NCBI GenBank assembly: GCA_004375725.1
Contig: SOKS01000028.1
Coordinates: 1-10,011, forward strand
From: Dehalococcoidia bacterium
GTDB lineage: Bacteria > Chloroflexota > Dehalococcoidia > Dehalococcoidales > RBG-16-60-22
DNA: 10,011 nt
Direction of reading: 5' to 3'
Both the position numbers and the translations under genes were made by a program. A model generated the notes under the pieces. The model did not search any database. It worked only from the letters and a program-made list of their open reading frames with translations, and was not told where the DNA came from. Below, in pieces: positions 1 to 5,980 of this stretch. The first letter of the stretch is position 1, and each line of letters begins with the position of its first letter.

Positions 1-25
1 AACTGTTGCAGGCAGGACATTTCAT
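1..25 (-). CDS. Probable 5' end of a divergent zinc-ribbon-type gene (partial)
   Basis: Read on the minus strand from the ATG at 25, the first codons give MKCPACNS and then run off the window edge. A GGAG Shine-Dalgarno (plus-strand CTCC at 35-38) lies nine bases upstream of this ATG. An N-terminal MKCPxC is typical of proteins that open with a zinc ribbon, such as NrdR or small zinc-ribbon proteins, but eight residues cannot identify a family. The gene would be divergent from iorA. This call rests on a start codon, a ribosome binding site and a CxxC only; chance cannot be excluded. Confidence 0.35.
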
Positions 26-56
26 AGGTGTAATCTCCGAAAAGCGCTTTCTTTAT

Positions 57-85
57 AGTGTAGATAAAGAATGATGCCACGTCAA
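57..85 (-). promoter_or_regulatory. Candidate sigma70-like promoter for the divergent partial gene
   Basis: On the minus strand TTGACG (80-85) is separated by 17 bases from TACACT (57-62), giving a 5/6 match at -35 and 4/6 at -10. Transcription would begin near position 50, about 25 bases before the ATG at 25. The -35 hexamer is part of the left copy of the 19-bp repeat, so the repeat may supply the promoter. This is motif matching by eye. Confidence 0.25.
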
Positions 86-165
86 GGGAATCTGCCCCCC
101 GAAAAGGAGTCCAGTTTCATGTTAGGCTGGAAAACAAGAAAGGGGGCACGTCAAATGTATCTGCC
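78..165. repeat. Pair of 19-bp near-identical direct repeats in the iorA leader
   Basis: CACGTCAAGGGAATCTGCC at 78-96 and CACGTCAAATGTATCTGCC at 147-165 match at 16 of 19 positions, 69 bases apart. The inner flanks are also complementary: TGCCCCC at 93-99 and GGGGGCA at 142-148 form a 7-bp inverted repeat. On the minus strand both copies contain GGCAGAT followed by a TTGACGTG core. This resembles the GGGG-CAGAT style of palindromic repeats seen near REP-associated (IS200-like) transposases, but no transposase is present and that link is inference. They could equally be operator sites. Confidence 0.55.
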
Positions 166-172
166 TCTAACC

Positions 173-203
173 TTGATTTTCAGGTGGCTTAATGTAGTAC
201 AAT
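173..203 (+). promoter_or_regulatory. Candidate promoter for the ior operon
   Basis: TTGATT (173-178) and TACAAT (198-203) match sigma70 hexamers at 4/6 and 5/6 but are separated by 19 bases, longer than the ideal 17. Transcription would begin near 210, giving a leader of about 35 bases before the iorA start at 245. The spacing makes this a weak call. Confidence 0.3.
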
Positions 204-231
204 TGAAACCGAATGGTGCAGAAGATAGTAC

Positions 232-237
232 AGGAGG
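232..237 (+). promoter_or_regulatory. Ribosome binding site that sets the iorA start
   Basis: A perfect AGGAGG lies seven bases before ATG 245. It rules out the in-frame upstream ATGs at 71, 74 and 119 as likely starts. The surrounding ACAGGAGGTGTC is repeated exactly in front of iorB. Confidence 0.8.
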
Positions 238-244
238 TGTCATA

Positions 245-2158
245 ATGACAAGTCTGGCTCGAGAAGCACCCGGCACCCGCGAATTGCTGATGGGCAATGA
301 GGCAATTGCCAGAGGTGCCCTGGAGGCAGGGGTTCAGTTTGCTACCGGCTATCCAGGAACTCCGTCTTCGGAGATAGTGGAGAGTTTAGCCAGGGTTGCC
401 AATGAAGCTGGAATATACGTAGAGTGGTCAACCAACGAGAAAGTGGCCACGGAGGCGGCCGCAGCGGCCTCGTTTGCCGGGCTACGAGCATTTTCCGCCA
501 TGAAAACAGCCGGCATAAACGTGGCTCTGGACTTTCTGGCTCACCTGAATTACTCAGGTCTCGGTAAAAACGGAGGCGGGCTGGTAATGGTGGTCTGTGA
601 TGACCCTGAGGGACACTCCAGCGGTGATGAGGCTGATTCACGCTGGTTCGCCAGCTCTGAAAGCATTCCCCTGCTGGAACCAGATAGCCCCGAAGAAGCC
701 AAGGAGATGACAAAGTGGGCCTTTGACCTTTCCGAAGAGTTTAACGGGTTCTTCCTGGTCAGAACTACAACCCGTATTTCACTTTCCAGTGGCCCGGTTA
801 CGTTGGGCAAGATAACCTTTACGGGAAGGAAGGCCAGCTTTGACACTTCACAGTGTATTTCACCCTATCTGGCCAAGCTCCACCACATCGATGTTCTCGA
901 GAGACTGACCAAAGTAGCGAAAGCCTTTGAGAAATCTTCCTTTAACAGGTACCAGGGCCCACAGAATCCGGAACTGATTATTGTCTGTAGCGGTGTGGGC
1001 ACCCGATATGCTCTGGAAGCAGTGCAGTCGCTCAACCTGGGTAAATCGGTGGGCCTGTTGAAACTGGGAACTCTCTGGCCATTTCCCAGAGAATTCGTGG
1101 AAAAGCATTTATCTAAAACAAAGCAGGTTCTGGTTGTAGAAGAAATCGACCCTTTTCTGGAAACATTCATCAAGAAGACAGCCTTCGAATCGACAACGCT
1201 GTCCGGTGACCTGAAAGTCTACGGCAAAGAATCGGGTCACCTGCCCAGGATAGGAGAGCTGAGACCAGACCTGGTGATAAAAGCGCTGGCCACGCTATTT
1301 GAGACCGAATACGTCGATAGGGAGGCAGATTACCGGCAAAAAGTTTCTGACGCCAGTGAAAAGCTGCTTATCGACCGCGGCGTAACCTGGTGCGCGGGAT
1401 GTCCCCACCGGGCCAGTTTCTGGTCCATTAAAAAGGCGCTGCAGAAAGATGGCCGGGATGGCTTCCTGACCGGCGATATAGGCTGCTATACGCTGGACGT
1501 TTTTCCGGCGGGGGATAAACTGATCAAAGCGCTGCACGCCATGGGCTCCGGGGTCGGGCTCGCCACCGGCTTTGGCCAGCTCGGCCAGTTCGGCTCGGAG
1601 CAGCCAGTTGTAGCCGTCTGCGGCGATTCCACTTTCTTCCATTCTTCTATCCCCGCCCTTCTCAACGCCATACATAACAAATCCAATATGGCGCTGATAG
1701 TGCTGGACAACCGGGCGACGGCCATGACCGGTTTCCAGTCCCACCCCGGGACAGCGTTCGACGCCATGGGGAACAAGGCGCCGGCGATAGATATGGCCAA
1801 CCTCTGCCAGAGCCTGGGGTGCAAGGTGGTGATAACCGACCCCTTCGATATAAAAGGCACCACTGCTAAGCTGCGGCGACTCTTAAAAGAAGACAAGGTC
1901 AAGGTCCTGATTATGCGTCGCACGTGCGAGCTGGTGCGGATGAGGGAAGAGAAGAAGCCCCCTTACACCGTGTGGGTTGATGCCGAGAAGTGTCGTGGAG
2001 AGAAGTGCGGTTTCTGCACCAGGTCATTCAAGTGTCCGGCATTACCGTGGGACATCGAAACAGAAAAAGCAATCATCAACAAAGCAGTCTGCTCGGGATG
2101 CGGTGTCTGCGTTGACATCTGCCCATTCGGAGCAATTGTGAAACAGGAGGTGTCCTAA
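245..2158 (+). CDS. iorA: Indolepyruvate ferredoxin oxidoreductase, alpha subunit
   Basis: The large subunit of IOR, which oxidatively decarboxylates aryl-pyruvates to aryl-acetyl-CoA using thiamine diphosphate and reduces ferredoxin in the cytoplasm; the reverse carboxylation is known in some anaerobes. The 637-residue protein begins with a pyrimidine-binding domain (GYPGTPSSEI, 35-44; WSTNEKVA, 61-68). It continues with a transketolase-C-like middle, then WCAGCPHR (382-389) and a TPP-binding stretch from GDS (460-462) to DN (488-489). It ends in a ferredoxin domain with Cys 583, 588, 591, 597 and 616, 619, 622, 626. The first cluster opens with C-x4-C rather than the usual C-x2-C. I chose ATG 245 because AGGAGG (232-237) lies seven bases upstream and homology begins here; the frame is open back to 71, but that part covers the repeats and candidate promoter and looks non-coding. 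It overlaps iorB by one base (TAATG). Confidence 0.95.
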   Translation: MTSLAREAPGTRELLMGNEAIARGALEAGVQFATGYPGTPSSEIVESLARVANEAGIYVEWSTNEKVATEAAAAASFAGLRAFSAMKTAGINVALDFLAHLNYSGLGKNGGGLVMVVCDDPEGHSSGDEADSRWFASSESIPLLEPDSPEEAKEMTKWAFDLSEEFNGFFLVRTTTRISLSSGPVTLGKITFTGRKASFDTSQCISPYLAKLHHIDVLERLTKVAKAFEKSSFNRYQGPQNPELIIVCSGVGTRYALEAVQSLNLGKSVGLLKLGTLWPFPREFVEKHLSKTKQVLVVEEIDPFLETFIKKTAFESTTLSGDLKVYGKESGHLPRIGELRPDLVIKALATLFETEYVDREADYRQKVSDASEKLLIDRGVTWCAGCPHRASFWSIKKALQKDGRDGFLTGDIGCYTLDVFPAGDKLIKALHAMGSGVGLATGFGQLGQFGSEQPVVAVCGDSTFFHSSIPALLNAIHNKSNMALIVLDNRATAMTGFQSHPGTAFDAMGNKAPAIDMANLCQSLGCKVVITDPFDIKGTTAKLRRLLKEDKVKVLIMRRTCELVRMREEKKPPYTVWVDAEKCRGEKCGFCTRSFKCPALPWDIETEKAIINKAVCSGCGVCVDICPFGAIVKQEVS

Positions 2159-2787
2159 TGGTTTACCATGATGACCCTTTAAATCTGGTGATAAGCGGCG
2201 TTGGCGGTCAGGGTAATATCCTGCTCTCCCGTCTTATCGGCCGTTCCCTGCTGAGAAAAGGTTACCACGTCGCCGTAGGCGAGACTCTCGGCGTGGCACA
2301 AAGAGGCGGCGCGGTAATGAGCAATTTACGGGCATCAAAAAAAATGCCGGTCGGCCCGCTTATCCCGGAGGGCAAAGCCCATATCATCCTGAGCCTCGAG
2401 CCTCTGGAGACGCTGAGAATGCTGGTCAGATATGGAAACCCGCAGGTGACGACCATAACCAATTTCAACCCTCTTTTTCCGGTATCGGTTCTCTCTCGAA
2501 AGGACCAGTATCCTGAATATGACGCCCTTAAGGAAGCCATCGCCAAACTCTCGGCATCGGCCTGGTTCCTGGACGCCACCGGCATGGGCCTGGAGCTGGG
2601 AGCACCCATAGTGGCCAATGTCATAATCCTGGGGGGATTAATAAGCCTGAATCTATTACCCCTCACCAGAGATGACATAGAGGAAGAATTAAAAGCCAGT
2701 TTCTCCCCGGACAGAGTCGAACTGAACCTCAAGGCACTCAACCTGGGGATGGAATCAATAGCGTCGAATACGCAGGTTAGCAATTAG
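2158..2787 (+). CDS. iorB: Indolepyruvate ferredoxin oxidoreductase, beta subunit
   Basis: The small (gamma-domain type) subunit that pairs with IorA to form the 2-oxoacid:ferredoxin oxidoreductase. The 209-residue protein has the family's N-terminal VISGVGGQGN (11-20), followed by GETLGVAQRGGAVMSNLR (41-58), the signature of the POR/IOR gamma domain that helps bind CoA and shape the active site. Its length is slightly above the usual 190-200 residues. The start codon overlaps the iorA stop by one base and is preceded by AGGAGG inside the iorA 3' end, so the subunits are translationally coupled. IOR-type enzymes also accept other bulky 2-oxoacids, so the natural substrate is not fixed by sequence. 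Confidence 0.93.
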   Translation: MVYHDDPLNLVISGVGGQGNILLSRLIGRSLLRKGYHVAVGETLGVAQRGGAVMSNLRASKKMPVGPLIPEGKAHIILSLEPLETLRMLVRYGNPQVTTITNFNPLFPVSVLSRKDQYPEYDALKEAIAKLSASAWFLDATGMGLELGAPIVANVIILGGLISLNLLPLTRDDIEEELKASFSPDRVELNLKALNLGMESIASNTQVSN

Positions 2788-2801
2788 CTGACCAAGGAAC
2801 T

Positions 2802-4592
2802 ATGAATATCTTTGAGAATGAACTATACCTGCTAAGCACCGGCGTACCGATTACTGCCATGAGTCCCCATTCATCTCCACTGGAGGAATATCAGGCAGCC
2901 TTTGCCGACAGGGAACAACCTTTCCTCGAATTCTACTCCTTTACCGGAGGGCAGGTAAGTAAAAGAGCCCTGACCAGAGGAGAGTTCTGGGATTTGGCCA
3001 GCTCGGGAGCGGCCTATCTCACCGATAACGGCGTGGCCAAAGGCGACCGCATATTGCATTGTTTTTCCCATAACAGTCTGTACGATGCCATATTCAGGCT
3101 GACATCAGTCCTGGTGGGCTGTGCTCCGGTGACCGTAAACTGGCAGGCAGATGATAACGAACGCATCGTTACCAAGGCCAAGTTAACCGGCGCAAAATTC
3201 ATAATCTATGACGAAGAATTTGCCCCCCGAATAGAAGAGATAAAAGCCAGAGCAGATATCAAATCTACCCTTGAAGCTGACAAACTTGAAGCATATGAGA
3301 GCCTCAGCACCTGGATAGACCCCGGACTGCATCATGATGACGAAAAAATGGTCATCTTCACTTCCGGCACCACCGGGGAACCCAAGGGAGTTAGCCTGTC
3401 ATACGGTAACTACCTGGCCAATAAACTCGCCTTTGAGCATTATTTTGGCATGTCGGAAACGACGCAACTGGATATTTTGCTGGTTAATCCTTTACACCAT
3501 ACTAACTCGACCGCTTTCCTGGACTGGAGTATGCGGCGCCGTGGCACAAGACTATACCTCCTGCCACGCTACGCCACGCTTTACTGGAAGATACTGGTAG
3601 ATGTGGCGCGACGTAAACGTGACCTGCTCATCGCGCCCATGGTTTCCCGCCACATTGATTTCCTGGAAGAGCTACATACTCGCTCAGAGCTACCCGTTAC
3701 CGTGGACGAGATAAAAGGTGCTCTCAATAAAACTGATATGATGATAGGTTCGGCTCCGGTCGGTCCAACCACAATCAAACGGATACTTGAATTCAGTAAC
3801 CATTTGCCTATTGTTCGCTTCGGTTCAACCGAAACCTGCCTTCAGGTCATGGCCACACCAAGGACATTACCCCAGGATGCACTCAGGAAAGCGTTTGAAG
3901 CTGGCTGGTCGCATTGCTACCAGGGTGAGAGAACGGTCGGTTATTACATTGGCCGGGACCATTCTCCCTTCACACGGGTCAGAGCCGTCAAATCCATCGA
4001 CCCCGATAATAAAGATTATCTTCGTACTTGCGACGTCGGCGAGCCCGGTTACCTGGTCACGCAAGGCCCAAATATTATGAGTCATTACGTGACTGATGCT
4101 GAAGCTACCAGGTCTGTCTTTCACGAAGGGTGGTACACCGGCCTGCGGGATATCGTCTTCGCCTTAAAAAATGAAGCGGACGGACAGCTCGACTATTACT
4201 GGATGACCAGGGATTCGGCACTTCTTATTCGTGGTGGTGCCAATTATTCTTATGACCAGGTTGCCGCCGAGCTGGCCAGGGTGCTGGTTGAAGGCTTCAA
4301 CCTGGAAACAGAGCAATTCAAGTTAGCGGTGATAGGTCTACGGGTGGAAAGCGAACATGAAGACAGCTGTTGTGTTACCATTGAACTTGGCCAGAAGGTT
4401 GCCGATAAACAGCCGCCACTGGAAGCCGAGTTTTTAGGCCAGGCTCGCCAGAGAGTCCCCAAAAGTTTTCGGCCCGATTATGTCCGCTTTGCTAAAATTC
4501 CCACGAATTTCAAGGGCCTGGTACTTATCTCTGAGCTGAGAGCAGATTATAAGAAAGCACTGGAAGCAAAAGGGCTGGCAATATATACATAG
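2802..4592 (+). CDS. Divergent AMP-binding (acyl-CoA synthetase-like) protein
   Basis: A 596-residue member of the ANL superfamily (acyl-CoA ligases, adenylating enzymes). The A3 phosphate-binding loop is intact, TSGTTGEPKG at 187-196, and A5 reads FGSTET (340-345). A7 is altered: YTGLRD (445-450) replaces the usual TGD. A8 is RGGANY (477-482). The A10 region reads NFKGLVLISELR (569-580), so the invariant lysine after the glycine is Leu573; a lysine sits two residues earlier at 571. A10 lysine supports adenylate formation in this family, so activity may be weakened, altered or lost. The gene starts 14 bases after iorB with a short AAGGA upstream, so it is probably in the ior operon. Inference: it may activate an aryl or other acid to the CoA ester that IOR uses or makes. 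Substrate is unknown. Confidence 0.85.
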   Translation: MNIFENELYLLSTGVPITAMSPHSSPLEEYQAAFADREQPFLEFYSFTGGQVSKRALTRGEFWDLASSGAAYLTDNGVAKGDRILHCFSHNSLYDAIFRLTSVLVGCAPVTVNWQADDNERIVTKAKLTGAKFIIYDEEFAPRIEEIKARADIKSTLEADKLEAYESLSTWIDPGLHHDDEKMVIFTSGTTGEPKGVSLSYGNYLANKLAFEHYFGMSETTQLDILLVNPLHHTNSTAFLDWSMRRRGTRLYLLPRYATLYWKILVDVARRKRDLLIAPMVSRHIDFLEELHTRSELPVTVDEIKGALNKTDMMIGSAPVGPTTIKRILEFSNHLPIVRFGSTETCLQVMATPRTLPQDALRKAFEAGWSHCYQGERTVGYYIGRDHSPFTRVRAVKSIDPDNKDYLRTCDVGEPGYLVTQGPNIMSHYVTDAEATRSVFHEGWYTGLRDIVFALKNEADGQLDYYWMTRDSALLIRGGANYSYDQVAAELARVLVEGFNLETEQFKLAVIGLRVESEHEDSCCVTIELGQKVADKQPPLEAEFLGQARQRVPKSFRPDYVRFAKIPTNFKGLVLISELRADYKKALEAKGLAIYT

Positions 4593-4628
4593 CAGAGAGT
4601 AACATTTTTACTGAAACAGGAGGATTCC

Positions 4629-5171
4629 ATGGCTGAAAGCACCAAAGGTGTTAACAAAGCAATCCTGGATAAAGTGGAGAAACGGGCTTACGAACTTATT
4701 GACAAATATCACGGCTGCTCGCAATGCTCACTGCTGGCGATTCAGGAAGTCTGCGGCATGAAAGACGACGTAATGGCAAAAGCATCAATCGGCCTGGCCG
4801 GCGGTGTTGGCAGCATGCGCTCGGTATGTGGAGCGCTGACCGGCTCGGCACTTGCCCTCGGCATGAAATACGGTCGCGACGTCAGTTATCTGAAAGGCCC
4901 GGCAGAAAAGGCCATCGAGGTAGAGCATGCTGCCCTGGAACCGGTGACCAGACTGGCCAAGTGGTTTGAACGGGAATTCGGCAGCATTGACTGCCACGAT
5001 ATTCGCCGGGCGTTTATGGGAACGGAACTGAACCGGGAAATCCCGTGGCAGAAACAGTGGTTGCAAGAGCTGGGTATCCATGAGCACTGCTCGAAGATTG
5101 TGGCCAGGACGGCAAGAAGAGCCGCGGCCATACTGGAGAAGCCAGATTTGAGCATCCTTGACAAGGTGTAG
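4629..5171 (+). CDS. C_GCAxxG_C_C family redox protein
   Basis: A 180-residue protein of the C_GCAxxG_C_C family, conserved in anaerobes and thought to be redox-active, though no reaction is established. Visible landmarks are HGCSQCSLLAIQE (28-40; Cys30, Cys33), Cys42, the glycine-rich GGVGSMRSVCGALTGSALALG (58-78; Cys67), Cys122 in GSIDCHDI and Cys154 in HEHCSKIV. This matches the family's spaced cysteine pattern. No signal peptide or membrane helix is apparent, so it is probably cytoplasmic. AGGAGG (4618-4623) lies five bases before the ATG. It follows the ligase gene by 36 bases on the same strand and may be the last gene of the ior operon. It converges with the metF-like fragment, leaving 22 bases between stop codons and no visible terminator. 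Confidence 0.85.
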   Translation: MAESTKGVNKAILDKVEKRAYELIDKYHGCSQCSLLAIQEVCGMKDDVMAKASIGLAGGVGSMRSVCGALTGSALALGMKYGRDVSYLKGPAEKAIEVEHAALEPVTRLAKWFEREFGSIDCHDIRRAFMGTELNREIPWQKQWLQELGIHEHCSKIVARTARRAAAILEKPDLSILDKV

Positions 5172-5193
5172 CGGGAAGTCTAATACGGTTGCC

Positions 5194-5598
5194 TTACTTC
5201 TCTTTTGCCGCCTGAAGAAGAGAGACCGAATCAAGGTCGAAGACGGGCTTGGCCTGAGGATGGTCACCAAGAGAAACGTGGTCACCGGTCAGGCAGAGCA
5301 CATTTTCAATGCCCAGAACAGAGGCACTGAGCAGGTCAGACTGCAGGGCAATGCGATTTCGGTCCCGGCAGGTTACCTGAAAGACTGGCTCCAGACCCTT
5401 CTGTTTCAGAATGCAGCAGGTGGCCAGCGAGCCCAGCCTCATCGCCGAGCTCTGCTGGTCGGTGGCGTTGATGGCATCCACTCTCCCGCGCATCACTTCA
5501 GCCGTTTCCAGCATCTCCTGAATGTCAACGCCTTTGGGCGGGCCAATCTCCGCGGTTACCACAAATTTCCCCTGTTTTATCAGTTCAACAATGCTCAT
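5194..5598 (-). CDS. Truncated methylenetetrahydrofolate reductase (MetF-like N-terminal half)
   Basis: MetF reduces 5,10-methylene-THF to 5-methyl-THF using FAD, in methionine synthesis and the methyl branch of the Wood-Ljungdahl pathway. The 134 residues match only the start of the family: AEIGPPKG (16-23, with the expected Glu17), INATDQQ (43-49), QVTCRDRNRIALQS (74-87), GIENVLCLTGD (96-106) and FDLDSVSLLQAA (120-131). It stops at AAKEK, where the family normally continues for another 150 or more residues of TIM barrel. The bases beyond the stop belong to the convergent C_GCAxxG_C_C gene, so the missing half is not present in another frame. It is probably a relic left by a rearrangement, although the remaining frame is intact and has its own candidate promoter. 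The ATG has only AGGA immediately in front of it. Confidence 0.75.
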   Translation of the reverse strand: MSIVELIKQGKFVVTAEIGPPKGVDIQEMLETAEVMRGRVDAINATDQQSSAMRLGSLATCCILKQKGLEPVFQVTCRDRNRIALQSDLLSASVLGIENVLCLTGDHVSLGDHPQAKPVFDLDSVSLLQAAKEK

Positions 5599-5713
5599 TT
5601 CCTGATAAGGCCCCCCGTTCGATCATCATTCGCCAGCGTAATCGTTTCGTATCCCAGCCGGATATCACCAGATTCAGATTATCAATTTCATCTTGACCGT
5701 ATATTGCACCACG

Positions 5714-5826
5714 CCACCACCGAACGACCTTGATGGTGGAAAACTATTCTTGCTGCGGGGAAAAACAAAGCTGATAATGCTCCGGTAACCGGCTGGCAGC
5801 AGAAAACAATCGGTGTAAAACCACCA
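5714..5826 (-). other. Possible switch-like RNA structure in the metF-fragment leader
   Basis: Read on the minus strand, TGGTGG (5826-5821) can pair with CCACCA (5739-5734), which encloses TGCTGC (5801-5796... paired with GCAGCA at 5756-5751) and a small CCGGT-T-ACCGG hairpin (5792-5782). The same CCACCA can instead pair with a second TGGTGG at 5719-5714, with a 14-base loop. These two pairings exclude each other. No poly-U tract follows, and I recognise no known riboswitch class. Stems are only six base pairs, so chance is possible. Confidence 0.25.
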
Positions 5827-5832
5827 GCTATT

Positions 5833-5861
5833 AAGATACAAATAGTCTGAATAAATGTCAA
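5833..5861 (-). promoter_or_regulatory. Candidate sigma70-like promoter driving the metF fragment
   Basis: On the minus strand a perfect TTGACA (5861-5856) is followed after 17 bases by TATCTT (5838-5833), a 4/6 match to TATAAT. Transcription would begin near 5826, giving a leader of about 228 bases before the ATG at 5598. Such a long leader is unusual and contains the complementary blocks noted at 5714-5826. Confidence 0.45.
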
Positions 5862-5921
5862 TAGCGACGATATGGAAGTCCACGCACCGCGCGATCGACC
5901 TCAATGGCATGAGCGTATTAG

Positions 5922-5951
5922 TTGACCTTGTCTGGTCATTCCCATTAGAAT
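5922..5951 (+). promoter_or_regulatory. Sigma70-like promoter of the cNMP/hydrolase/LOG/Crp operon
   Basis: TTGACC (5922-5927) and TAGAAT (5946-5951) each match consensus at 5/6, with an 18-base spacer. Transcription would begin near 5958, about 23 bases ahead of the GTG at 5981. Upstream in-frame ATGs at 5855 and 5909 would lie before the transcript start, which argues that they are not used from this promoter. Confidence 0.55.
5923..5938. promoter_or_regulatory. Candidate operator: TGACC-N6-GGTCA over the -35
   Basis: A perfect inverted repeat with 5-bp arms TGACC (5923-5927) and GGTCA (5934-5938) has the same 16-bp architecture as Crp/Fnr-type sites. It covers the -35 hexamer of the operon promoter, a position suited to repression. 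The Crp/Fnr regulator encoded at the end of the operon is a natural candidate for binding it, but the half-site differs from the TGTGA-type site at 8941-8956. Confidence 0.35.
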
Positions 5952-5967
5952 TAATTTTAGAGGAACT

Positions 5968-5971
5968 GGAG
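5968..5971 (+). promoter_or_regulatory. Ribosome binding site that decides the GTG 5981 start
   Basis: GGAG nine bases before GTG 5981 lies downstream of the predicted transcript start near 5958. Together with the promoter it supports the shorter 174-residue protein over in-frame ATG starts at 5855 or 5909. Confidence 0.5.
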
Positions 5972-5980
5972 CGAACTGCG

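Larger units (their letters stand above)
5599..5980. other. Divergent intergenic region with two promoters and a structured leader
   Basis: This 382-base region lies between the metF-like fragment (minus) and the cNMP-domain gene (plus). It contains a minus-strand promoter candidate, a plus-strand promoter candidate and, between 5714 and 5826, several short complementary blocks. Open frames crossing it on either strand show no recognisable protein family and conflict with the promoters, so I treat it as non-coding. Confidence 0.6.

Noticed and set aside
41..50. 10-bp palindrome AAAGCGCTTT
   Set aside because: Short perfect palindrome without a second copy or a clear place in either promoter; could be chance.
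71..244. N-terminal extension of iorA by 58 codons from ATG 71
   Set aside because: The extension covers the repeat pair and a candidate promoter, has no IOR homology, and a perfect AGGAGG precedes ATG 245.
5158..5733. Plus-strand open frame of 191 codons
   Set aside because: It is antisense to the clearly homologous MetF-like fragment and resembles no protein family.
5709..5745. Plus-strand hairpin CCACCA/TGGTGG as a terminator
   Set aside because: Six-base stem with a 14-base loop and no T-tract, and no plus-strand gene ends nearby.
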